A stretch of 64,000 bases of DNA from Allomyces arbusculus (taxonomy: Eukaryota > Blastocladiomycota > Blastocladiomycetes > Blastocladiales > Blastocladiaceae), in contig JADHYV010000007.1 in the NCBI GenBank assembly GCA_027604705.1, positions 389,005 to 453,004 on the forward strand, written 5' to 3'. Each line of letters begins with the position of its first letter. The stretch's first letter is position 1. The position numbers and the translations under genes are program-made. Positions 11,586 to 22,014 of this stretch are shown one piece after another. Below the pieces are notes generated by a model. The model was given only the letters and a program-made list of their open reading frames with translations. It ran no database searches and was not told where the DNA came from.

Positions 11586-12386
11586 TTACCCGCCCTCCCC
11601 ACCCTTCGACGCGACCGACGTTTTGGACGGTTTTCGTCGCAGCGCGCCTTTGAGCCACTGCCTCATTTTGGACGCAGGCCCCGGGCTCTTCTCTCCTCCA
11701 GCGCGATCCGCGTCCGGTTCAGCTGCCGCGATCCGTTCAAGGTCCTTGTCCTTGAGCAGCAGCGCCTTGCGGCCCTTGTAATCGGCCAAAAACCGCACCT
11801 GCGTCGTATTGAACGCCCCGCGGCGTTGTGCACGGACCGCGGCAATCGCCTCGAGCGAGTCGACACCCGACTCGACGTAGGCGAGCGCGACGAGCAATGG
11901 CGCGCGGCCGATTCCTACACACCATTGCTCGCGTCAGTGCCCTTCCATCACTGAACCAAGCCGAGCAAAGCACGCACCACTCACACAGTGCACCGCAATC
12001 GTTGGTGCGACCTGCTCCCCATTCCGCGCGGCCTCGGCCATAACTCTTCTCAAGAACGCGAGCCACGCGGCGACCTGGTCCTTGGACGGCGTGCCGCCAT
12101 CGGCAAACTTGATGCCATCGTGCACTTCAATATTGGCCAATGCGGGCGCCTGCGCGTCGTAGCTCGCGTCGTCGGCCGCACATAATCGCACAAGGTGGCG
12201 CACAGGCGGGGCATTGGCCGCGGCGGTCGCGCGATTCACGGCCACGACCCAGTCGTCGAGCGTGGTCGCGTCGGGCGCGTCGCTGAGCAGCAGGCGTAAG
12301 CTGGCGGGGCGCGTGGGTGGGGTCAGGACATTGGAGACACGGTAGGCACGCGTCGCGGCGGGTGGAGGCGTAAGTGCGGCCATCAA
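11586..12386 (-). CDS. PRL-type (PTP4A) dual-specificity phosphatase without CAAX box
   Basis: Two exons on the minus strand, 12386-11978 and 11914-11586, 245 residues. The intron (11977-11915) starts GTGCGT, ends GTAG and joins in phase 1, rebuilding the phosphatase loop HCVSGIGRAP with Cys134 and Arg140. After the loop come LLVALAYVESG and RRGAFNTTQ, very like PTP4A (HCVAGLGRAP...RQKRRGAFN). FADGG before the loop is in the position of the general-acid Asp. Animal PRLs end in a prenylated CAAX box. This protein instead runs on for about 50 residues with a basic stretch (LKGALRRKPSKTS) and ends KGGEGG, so any membrane binding would rest on charge. PRLs act in growth control and magnesium transport regulation in animals; the role here is unknown. 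Confidence 0.85.
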
Positions 12387-13733
12387 TTGCGGAAAGTAGA
12401 AGGCTGTTGGTGACCCAGTTGAAGCGTGCAGAACGAGATCAGCGCCAGAAATGGGGATTGTGTCAAATTGATGGATTCCATGATGGCTCCAAGGCCTGCT
12501 GCTGTGTATTCGACTGGAAACGTAACATTACTGACCTTAGCTGAGGTTGGTGAAGCAGCTGGCGTGATGGCTGCTGGTCCAAAAGGGGCTGGAACAGGGT
12601 CGGGGCGTTTGAGATTGGATGCGACGGCGGGGGATGGCCCGACGCAGTCTTGTGCACAATCCTTGCTATCGACTGCGGCAAGTTGCTGGTGAGATTGTTG
12701 AGGAGCGTCGTGCTGGAACTTGAATCGAAGCGCGCGTCAGAAATCAGCTCGATCAAGAATTGTGGGGAGGTCCGGCCGTGCGGCCAAAACGTGCGATACT
12801 TGGCCTGGAACCGCGCCACATGGCTGTGGAATAACACGAGATTTGGCCAGGGAAGCAGATGGGCATTTTTGCGTTGCAACCAAACCGGCGGCCGCACCGC
12901 CACCGCCAAAACGCAACCGCCAGCGACCGCCAGCAACCGCCACCATTCGGGCATCGTCGCCGTGCACCGCCTTGACCACCACCGCCGTCCACCGGCCTGT
13001 ACCCGCCGCCTGCAATCCAGCTGCACGTCGCCGTCACCACCACCCCCGGCCCGCGACTGCCCGCATTGGACCCGCTGCGCTCCCGGCTGCCCGCCGCTCC
13101 TCGCCTCTCTACCCGTTCCAATCCATTGCGCGCGCCGCCGCCACCGCCGACGCTGCCTTTGTCAAGCCCACCAACGTACGGCGCCATCACGCTTCGCCTG
13201 GTGCTCCTCCACCACGTACCGCGCGTGTGCGACGGATGACATGACTGCCTGTCGCCTATGTCCATTTTTGCCGGCTCGATTGGCTGACCATGTGATGCCT
13301 GCCGCTTGTATCCATGCTCGTCTCCACGTTCCTCGCTCGCTCCCTCCACCTCACCGCGATTCGATAATGCACTGCTTGGCCTCGGACCCGCGACTCGTCA
13401 ACGACGCTCGCTCGCCCACTTGCCGACCGCGCTGGTCCTTTGCGCCGCCGCCGCCACTGCGATCGACGGTTTCCAACCCGTCACGCCGCCTCGCTCGCCC
13501 TCCATCCGCTGTGCCGCTTCGCCCATCGCCTGTGCCGCTGTCGCGCTCCCGTCGTCTTTCCATTCTCTCCTTTGCTCTCCGTTCCAAACGCCCCCGCGCG
13601 CCGCTCGCGTGCACGTTTCGCGGCTTTTCCCCGCACCTCGCTCCAGCCTCCAGTCTAGACCCTCTGCCGCGGCTCTGTCGTCGCCACCGTCATTCCCCTC
13701 TCCGCTGATCGATCCACCATCATCACCACCACC
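12387..13733. other. Divergent intergenic region
   Basis: Upstream space of the PRL-like gene (minus) and the septin (plus). The part near 12,400-12,750 looks visibly less GC-rich. The last 200 bases before the septin are C/T-rich, as is common for 5' leaders here. No gene is supported. Confidence 0.5.
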
Positions 13734-14864
13734 ATGTCGACCAACACCAAGTCGATTGGCATTGCCAACCTGCCGAACCAGACGCACAAGATTGTCTCGC
13801 GCAAGGGCACGACCTTCACCGTGATGGTCGTGGGCGAGTCCGGTGCGGGCAAGACGACCTACATCAACACGCTCTTGACGACGACGATCAAGTCGTACCG
13901 CGACCACACGAAGCGGCGCGACGCGCTGTCGCGCAAGACCGTCTCGATCGACGTGATTCGCGCGGCCTTTGATGAAAACAATTTCGCGACGCAGCTGAAC
14001 GTCGTCGACACGCCCGGGTTCGGCGACTACGTGAACAACCGCGACGCGTGGCAGCCGCTCGTCGATTTCATTGACGGTCAGCACGAAATGTACCTGCGCC
14101 AGGAATTGCAGCCACACCGCGACGACATTCTCGACGGCCGCGTGCACGCGTGCCTCTACTTTATCTCGCCCTCAGGCCAGACTTTGCGCCCGCTCGATAT
14201 CGAGACGATGCAGAAACTCGGGTCGCGCGTGAATTTGATTCCGGTGATTGCCAAGGCCGATACGATCACGCCCAAGGACTTGGCCGCGTTCAAGCGCCGG
14301 ATCCGCGACGCGATCAATGCGCACAATATTCGCATTTATGCGCCGCCCGTCGAGTCCGAGACCGAGGGGGTCTCGGAGCGCAACCAGGCGATGGTCGATG
14401 CAATGCCGTTCGCCGTGATCGGATCCGAGGACGATGTGGTCACACCCGACGGGCGTACCGTCAAGGGGCGGCAGTACCTGTGGGGTGTGTCCGAGGTCGA
14501 GAACGAGGCGCACTGCGACTTCAAGAAGCTGCGCAACCTGCTGATTCGGTCGCATATGCTCGACCTGATCACGACGACTGAGGACGTGCATTACGAGGCG
14601 TTCCGGTCCGAACACGTCTCGACGGACGGCCGCGTCGTCGGGTCGGTCGCGCGGAAAGACGCCAAGTTCAAGGAAGAGGAGGATGCGCTGCGCCGCCGGT
14701 TTGCCGAGCAGGTCAAGGCCAAGGAGGCCATGTTCCGTCAGTGGGAGCAGAAGCTGATTGGTGAGCGCGACAAGCTCAACAAGGACCTCGAGCACGAGCA
14801 CTCGTACATCACCGCGCTCACGCAGGAGATTAAGCAGCTCGAGGACAAGCTCAACAAGAAGTAA
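13734..14864 (+). CDS. Septin
   Basis: Single exon, 376 residues. Septins are GTP-binding proteins that polymerise at the cell cortex and septum. Visible parts: polybasic start of the G domain (NLPNQTHKIVSRKG), P-loop GESGAGKTT at 34-42, switch DTPGFGDYVNN, AKAD (G4) and septin-unique element SEVENEAHCDFKKLRNLLIR. Residues ~310-376 form a predicted coiled coil rich in Lys/Glu/Gln. The start IGIANLPNQ...KIV resembles Cdc11/Cdc12-type septins; the exact group cannot be fixed by eye. The P-loop has Ala where most septins have Leu or Ser. The ATG has a good context (ccaccATG). It is intronless, unlike most neighbours. Confidence 0.95.
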   Translation: MSTNTKSIGIANLPNQTHKIVSRKGTTFTVMVVGESGAGKTTYINTLLTTTIKSYRDHTKRRDALSRKTVSIDVIRAAFDENNFATQLNVVDTPGFGDYVNNRDAWQPLVDFIDGQHEMYLRQELQPHRDDILDGRVHACLYFISPSGQTLRPLDIETMQKLGSRVNLIPVIAKADTITPKDLAAFKRRIRDAINAHNIRIYAPPVESETEGVSERNQAMVDAMPFAVIGSEDDVVTPDGRTVKGRQYLWGVSEVENEAHCDFKKLRNLLIRSHMLDLITTTEDVHYEAFRSEHVSTDGRVVGSVARKDAKFKEEEDALRRRFAEQVKAKEAMFRQWEQKLIGERDKLNKDLEHEHSYITALTQEIKQLEDKLNKK

Positions 14865-15619
14865 GCTGGCCCGGCTCGCGCTGCGCTGCACTCGCGTCGC
14901 GACTCGTGATCGGTTTGTCGTCGTTGTTTTTCGTATTTCGTTTCTTAGACGCGGGCAGGGCGGGGATTGGTATCGGCACGCGCGCGCTTGTCGCGCGCTG
15001 TTGTCCTCCTCCCGCCTTTGCCGGCATCGACTGGGTTTCTTTTTCTCTGGCTGTTGGCGCGCTCGTTCCTCTGCGTTCGTCGTGGTTTTTTTGTTGTCGT
15101 TTCCCTGCTGCACCCAACGGTCTCTAACTCGGCCTTTTTTTTTCCCTGCGTTCGTTTGTTCGTCGTTGTTCGCCCGGTTGCTTGCGATCCATTCCTCGGC
15201 CTCCTTTTGTCATCGCAAATGGAGTCTTGAGTCCTGCTGTAGGTCTTGCTCAGAGTGAAGGAACGTGTGCGGGAGAACGATTTGAAAGTCAGCCAGCTGG
15301 TCGGCAGGAGCGCTCCTGTCGTTCGGCACGGCCAGTCCGTCAAGCACAGCGTCAGGCAGGGCCAAGCCGGCCGCTTCGATGTGTCGAGGTTGCACCATTT
15401 TCCAAATCACTGACGCGCCTGCACGCACCTTGGGGTCGAGGCTCGCGCTCTCCCGGTCGTCCGCCAAACGTGTGCCCCACGATAAATACACGACGCGACC
15501 GCGCCTGGACGCGCCCTCGACTTGCTGCAATCCGATACCAACGATTCCAGCACGGTGACCACGATTTGGCCGCAATAAGAGCACCAACCAACCGACCAAA
15601 TTCATTCACTCCGGCAACC
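14865..15619. other. Intergenic region between septin and PANK4-like gene
   Basis: Septin 3' region and upstream region of the next plus-strand gene. The first half is T-rich (many TTT/GTT), consistent with a 3' untranslated region. No gene is supported. Confidence 0.5.
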
Positions 15620-18600
15620 ATGACCGTTTCGGCACCCATGTCCCCGACCTCAGCCGCCGCCCGGTCCTCGTGGCGGCTCGCGCCGTCGCCGGACCTGGTC
15701 GTCCCGCCGATGCGCGCGCAGGTCGCGCTCGACGTGCGTGCTCGGCGGCCAAACGAGCAATGAATGACTTCGCAAGCTGACCAGCAGGGGCTCGACAGAT
15801 TGGCGGGTCGCTCGCGAAAGTGGTCGCGTTCATTCCACCGCGCGCGGGTGGGCCCAAGAGTAGCGGGCGACTGCATTTTTCAAAGTACGAGACGGCTAAG
15901 ATCGACGAGTGCATTACCTACGTGCGCGACTTGCTGCGTGCGAACGCGGCCGATGCGGCGGATGGCAAGGATGGGTTGCTCGAGGACGACGTGCCGGTCG
16001 TGCACGCAACGGGCGGTGGGGCACACAAGGTGCGCGCCGAACAGCTTGGTGTGGGAGTGGAATCGATAATTGACGAGTGGATGGATGGTGGGACAGTTTC
16101 ACGCGCAGCTCGAGCGCGAACTTGGCGTCACGGTGGTCAAGCACGACGAAATGGAGTGTCTGGTGCAAGGTCCGGCTGATTTGGCCATTGGCCGCGCGCG
16201 AAGTCGTGACCCTCACGCCGATTTGCGATTGTAGGGCTCAATTTCCTGCTGCGCGAGGTGCCCAACGAAGTCTTCTCGTACAATGTCGAGCGCACCGACA
16301 TCACGGGCCCGCCAAACGTCGTGTTCGAGGAGGTGCAAACGGACCCGGACCCGTATTTGGTGCGTGCTCTCTCCTTTCGCGTTCTCCACACCTCCAACTC
16401 ACCGCTCCACGTTTTTTCCAGCTTGTCAACATCGGCTCCGGCGTATCGATTCTCAAGGTCACCGGCCCGGGCGCCTACGAGCGCGTGAGCGGCACCTCAC
16501 TCGGCGGCGGCACCTTCTGGGGCCTCCTCTCCATGCTGGCGCCCGACACCGGCGCCAAGGGCTTCGACGCGATGCTCGACCTGACGCGCACGGGCGACCA
16601 CCGCGCGGTCGACATGCTCGTCGGCGACATTTACGGCTCCGACCCCGCGGCGCTCAGCACGCTGCAACTCGACCCGAACCTGATCGCCTCGTCCTGCGGC
16701 AAACTCCTGCGCCTCTCTCCCGAGCAGCGCGCAGCGATCCCCGCCGCCGACATTGCCCGCTCCTTGTTGCGCATGGTGGCCAACAACATTGCCCAGATCG
16801 CGTACCTCTGCGCACAAGCACACAACCTCGACCGAATCTACTTTGGCGGGTGCTTCCTGCGCGGCCACGCGATGACCATGGCGGCCCTCTCGGCGGCCGT
16901 CGCCTTCTGGTCCCAAGGCACGACGCGTGCCTACTTTGTCCGGCACGAAGGTCACCTCGGCGCGCTCGGCGCGTACTTGCACCATGCGCCGCCGGAACTC
17001 GGTGCGCGCATTGCCGCTTCGCCCGGGTCGGCCGGAGACGCCGAGACCGTGGCCGACGCGGACGCGGCGGCCGTGGCCGCGCGCATGCGGAGCAACGGAT
17101 CGCGGCGGTGGTCGTTTTTGGAGAACTTTACCGTCGCGGATAAGTTTAATGTGGCGGCGCCCGTGGCCTACGGGGTCCTGGACGCCGCGCCGGCGCGGCT
17201 CGTGCCGTTCCCGAAGTTGCCGATGGTTAGCGGGAAGCTGGTGTATGCGCCGGATACGTTCACGTTGGCGAGTGCTGCGGATCAGCGGTATTGGTTGGAT
17301 ATCCTGGATGCGAGGATTGCTGGGATGGTAAGGATGGCCGTGGATTGGAACCAGGATGTCGGGGATGAGGTGGATGTGAAGCAGCGCGCGGCCAAGTTTG
17401 AGTCCGAGTTTCGGCGGCACCTCGATGCGCTGCGGTACGTTTGATGATCGTGCAGTTCCGTGGGAATGGGGCGGGCAACGGACTGATTGACGAGTACCTC
17501 TGCAGATCGCAGCCCGCGGCATACGGCGTGCTGAGCGTGCGGTCGCTGCTGCACCTGCGCGAACAGTCGCTGCGGGAAGCCGGGTTCGAGGACCTCTTCT
17601 ATCCCGTCAAGCAAGCCGAGAACGCCGTGGCGCTGCGCGCGCTGCCGCAAGTCCTGCACGACGTCGATGCTCTCCCGGACGCGCACGCACAGGTGCTGCA
17701 GCTGCTCGACAATGCGCTCGCCGGTGTGTCCCACCCCGCCCCCTCCGTCCCCCCACCACGCATCCTCACTCACGCTCGCGTTCATAGGCAACGTCTTCGA
17801 CTGGGGCTGCACGGCAATCCTCGACCAGCTCGCCGACGGCTCGCTCGACCTGGTCTCGGCGCGCGCCAAAGTGCGTCGCCCGCCGCACGCCGACGACGCG
17901 CGCGTCTTCGCTGACCACGTCACGAAGCACCCGTACCGTAAAATCGTGCTCTTCCCGGACAATTCGGGCGCGGATGTGGTCCTGGGCGTCCTGCCGCTCG
18001 CGCGGTTTTTCGTGCAGCAGGGGGCCAGCGTGGTCGTGGCGGTGAATTCGGGCCCGGCGATCAATGACGTGACGGTACGCTCTGTCAGCGAGTGGATAGT
18101 GAGCGGGAATGAGTGGCTGACGCGTGTTGGTGTGGATGTAGTTTTCGGAACTCCTGCGCGTCATGGGCCAAGTGTCCGACATGGACGAAGTCGTCGCCCG
18201 CGCGCTCGAGTCGCGGCGGTTGCAGATTCTCGCGTCCGGGTCGGAAAGCCCGTGCTTAGACCTGAGCCGCGTCGACGAGTCGCTGGCCCGTGAAGCGGAG
18301 GATGCGGATTTGGTCGTGATTATCGGCATGGGGCGGTACGTGTGCACTCCATTTCGCAAATTGCGAGATGGCTGGCAGCTGATTGTTGATGGTGGTGGTG
18401 TGCGTAGCGCGATCCATACGAACTTCCATGCAGTACTCGACTGCGACGTTCTGCGCGTCGCCGTGTTCAAGAACGAGTTTACCGCGCACGCACTCGGGTT
18501 TGACAATTTTGATGCGTTGGTCCGCTGGACGCGCGCAGGGCAAGTGCCAGGGAGTACCGCGCGGCTTGGACGGAATGACGCGGTCGTGGGCGTGTCGGAC

Positions 18601-18621
18601 ATCGATGCGAGGAGGGCGTGA
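15620..18621 (+). CDS. Pantothenate kinase-DUF89 phosphatase fusion (PANK4-like)
   Basis: Nine exons: 15620-15733, 15799-16029, 16097-16169, 16235-16359, 16422-17434, 17506-17723, 17788-18074, 18142-18335, 18408-18621; 822 residues. The kinase half has ALD/IGGSLAKVVAF across the first intron, ATGGGAHK, DEMECLVQGLNF, LVNIGSG and SGTSLGGGTFWGL. The second half has AAYGVLSVRSLL, GNVFDWG, DNSGADVVLGVLPL and IGMGRAIHTNF, typical of the DUF89 phosphatase of PANK4, which removes phosphate from phosphopantetheine compounds. Human PANK4 is a pseudokinase because Glu138 and Arg207 (PANK3 numbering) are replaced. Here the matching Glu133 and Arg202 are present at the same offset, so both activities may be real. 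Pantothenate phosphorylation is the first step of CoA synthesis. All splice joins keep frame. Confidence 0.93.
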
Positions 18622-18944
18622 AGTAGAGGACGAGAGAGGATCACGGTTGCGCAACGGCTGAGTGCCTGCGATTTCCAGCCTGTCGACATACATACATTAG
18701 TTTTTTGTGCCAGGCGCCGCAGCTGGGATGCAGGCTTGTCCCAACTTTGGGCATTGTACGAGCTGCTTGCAGCGAAGTGCCATGCTCGTTGTACGAGGCC
18801 GAGCAACGAGCTGAAGCGTCATGACCATGCCTATCTCATCTATTGCAAAGCAAACTGTTGACAAAGGGGCAGGTCGAAAGCAATTTGATACTCTACGCCA
18901 AGTGACTGTCCATTTCCGAGCACAAACGACAAAAAGACGTGGAT
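18622..18944. other. Intergenic region with short inverted repeat
   Basis: Space between the PANK4-like gene and the 3' end of the minus-strand ligase pseudogene. Near 18,783-18,812 the octamer GCTCGTTG is followed by its reverse complement CAACGAGC. No gene seen. Confidence 0.5.
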
Positions 18945-21103
18945 TTATTTACGAGCTGGGGACTTGCTGGCCAGGCCAAGAGCAGCTTGAACTTTGGTGC
19001 GAGCAGTGCGGCGCACGATCTTGCCCTGTTTGACTTGTCAAGCGAGAGCGAGGGTAAGAAAATCAGTTGTCGTCGCCATGCAAAGGGCCAGACCAATGCT
19101 CTATAGTCCACCAGTAAAAATGAGAAAAGAACGAACCATGGCATTGCGCAGAATCTCGTCCGCAAACACGATACCGCCCGTCAAGTGCTTGTATGGTGCC
19201 ACTTCATGAGCAATCGAGGCGGTGATGGTCTTGGTCAGGGCCTGCCGCGACCAGGTCGGCGAGCACTGTTTTCGACCTGAATGCCAGCCAAGAAATTGGT
19301 CAGTACGCATTTTCTTTTCCACTGCAGAGTGATGCTCAAAACAACGTACCTGACGCCCACTCGCGACAAGCGAGTGTTTGCGCCGATCCACAACCGCCAG
19401 ACACCCATCAGCATGCATGATCACCACATCGCCTAGGTGAATATACGACTGGCCGTTGATCGTAATGAACGCGGCCTTCACGACCGGCCGCTGAAGGTAG
19501 CCGCTAGACTTGGAAAAGACGCTGGGACTGCGAACGACCAGCTCGCGCGGTCCAGTCGGGCCATTCTTGTTGATTGCGAGCGGCTCGCGCGTCTCGAGAT
19601 CCAGCAGCAGCGCGTCAATTCCTGGCAACAGCCACCCAACAGGACCAGGACGCTCGGCCTGGCCTCAACCCCAATTCGGCATGGTTAGGGCGAGCGTTTT
19701 AGTGGCCGCATATCCCTGCACATTCGGAACTGGAGATCGGAGCAAACAAGACGTCAGTCGTGACCCACCTCGCCAGAAGAGCGTAAACCGGCAGCCGCAT
19801 GATTGAAAACTCCATGGCGCGTTTCTGCATGACCGCCGAGAGCGGTGCCGTGACTGCCGCCATGAGTTCTAGAGCCGACAGGTCATACTGCTTGACGCAC
19901 GAATCCTTATTAATGAGCGTGACCAAGTTGTCGAGCGTGATCACCGACTGCGTGATTTTGTGCCGCTGCTCCATGTCGAGCATGTCGCCCGCGTCAATCC
20001 GCTCCAAAAACAATAGAAGAAACCGCCGCGGTAGGCCGTCGTGAGGCCGAGGGTCGCGCCCTACAAATGGCAAAAGCCCGTGATGCCATCGGACCGGATC
20101 TCCGTCTTGCTGTATGTTCCGTACGTCGTCGCCACTCATGGGCAGCCCTTTGCAGCGCCGCCGTGGCGTGCGCGTGTAACTGCGCCATCGACACGATGAG
20201 CATTTAGTTGATGATTTGCACGGTCTTGTTCAGACTGGTCATGCCGCTGAAAAAACTGGGTGGAGATAGTGTGGAATGCAGTCAGGACAAATTATCGGTC
20301 TACTTTGTACGAGGTGAAAAACGTGATGGCCAAACTGTTGGTGTCGCACTGCGCCTCGGTTGTGGGCAGCTCGACTTGGTCGGGAATAATCAAGTCGTGC
20401 ACCAGCTTGATATCCAACAGTGACCCGTACTGGACACGTCCGAGTCGATCAAAAGAATGTGCGGTGCCAATTTGGCTTGGTCGGGCGACCAGAGCGCGTG
20501 AAACAGGGCAAACACATGAGCAAGCCCGTCCGCCAATGCGTAAACGTGAGCGTGAGCCATTATATACCTCGCGTACAACTTGGTAGAGGCTCGGGTGGAC
20601 TATGGCTGCCTGCGGCTGGACTTTGCCCATGAGCTGCGCGCCTTGGTGCGCCGTCATCTGCGCGATCGTGGGAACCACGAGACCTGGAGACGACACCAAA
20701 TTCGGTAGTCTCGTCAACAATTCGTTCACGATTGAGCTCAATTCAACCAACGAAGCTCCTGCAAACATGCAGGCAAACTCAGCCATGTGGTAATGCTCGT
20801 GATTGGGCGAGATGATTGCGACACAATCACCACAGTGCACCTCAGGTTAGCAATCAGACCGTGCGCCAGCCCAAGTGCGCCCTTGAGCAGCTCACCATAG
20901 GTCAGGTGGCGGCGATCTTAGTCGACGCCGTGGGCAAGAAACATGGCAGTTGGGTCGCGAGTACGGAGCTGATCAAAGAGCCGGCGTGCAACGGTTCCAG
21001 TCCGCGCGTAGGCGGCGTTGAACGGAACTGGCGACCGGATCACGAAACGGTCCAAGGGCTTGATTGCAGTGGTCTTGCTCATGATGCTTGCTGCCGTCGT
21101 CAT
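18945..21103 (-). pseudogene. Decayed acyl-CoA ligase (4-coumarate-CoA ligase-like)
   Basis: Minus-strand homology to AMP-dependent CoA ligases runs in order but in broken frames. From 21103: an N-terminal region, then LTYGEL, then VAIISPNHEHY, AAIVHPSLYQVV, a worn AMP motif (FFSGMTSLNKTV where SSGTTGxPKGV is expected), KQYDLSALELM, HLGDVVIMHADG, VVDRRKHSLVASGRQ, VAPYKHLTGGIVF and a C-terminal GKIVRRTARTKVQ ending at the stop 18947-18945. A TAA interrupts the frame near 20,917, the frame shifts near 20,840, another stop lies near 20,290, and about 60 residues after SGRQ are missing. At least two introns with normal signals remain (one GTACGT...TTCAG). The region is visibly poorer in GC than intact genes, as expected for a gene no longer under selection. 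Confidence 0.85.
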
Positions 21104-22014
21104 TTTCGGCAGACCGTGTCACTGCAGAGGCAGAGAAGGAGAAGAAGAGGATCCTACGCGACCATTGAAGCCTTGAGAATGGTGGGGGCGAGCCGTGAGG
21201 CGAAGAACGACAGTCTGGGCCACAGCCCAAGGACACTGCAAACTTTGAATGGAGCGATGTGAATTGATCATGCTCTATCCACATTCATGCTTCTTTCCAC
21301 GTGTTGCAGTTCTTTTCGATCAGCAAGTCCGTTCTTTTCGTCAAAACATCTCTTGCATTTCAATTCATTCGAGCTCTGCACCCACGCATCCGTTCTTGCC
21401 ACATGATCTGGTCCCAAATCATCAAAGCGCAAGTTTGACGCGCTTTTGGTATGCAATCGTGCTGATCGTCAAAAAGCATCAGTGTAGGACCTGACCTCTC
21501 AGGTTGAGACCGCTGGCGCTGGTGCATCAGGGCGCGCCTTAGCTTCCCTCTATCATGATAAAAACAGTGGGATGCGAGTTGGATTAACGACCCGCCGAAA
21601 ATGATGAGCCCATTCTTTTGTTTGGTTGAGCAGACCGCACTTGAGAGCGCTCGAGCTCGATGAAGCCATTGGCCGCTGCGGTCGAGCATGGCCCGTGACC
21701 GCGTCGGTGAGGCAGCGAGCTCTGTTGATTCTCATGTGCAGGGGTTTCGGTTCGCTGGCGTCGCCAGGGTTAGGTTCTCGGTATTCGTCGCTCCTCCTTG
21801 GCCTCGTCGTCCCGGAGACCGCTCGTCTCGCCATGGAACATGCCACCCCTCTGTTGCCCTGCCGACGGCGACTTCCACAAATCATTGCGAACGGATTCGA
21901 TAACCACGCTCACGGGCAGACTCCTCGCCCTTGCAACCCGCTGCACCGTAAAGCAATTTGCTCACCTGTCCCGTTCCAGCCCCGCCCGCCTCGTTCCGTC
22001 CAGGTTTACCCACC
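21104..22014. other. Divergent intergenic region
   Basis: Upstream space of the ligase pseudogene (minus) and squalene synthase (plus). The first 500 bases are comparatively AT-rich. No gene is supported; the squalene synthase promoter should lie in the last 300 bases. Confidence 0.5.
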
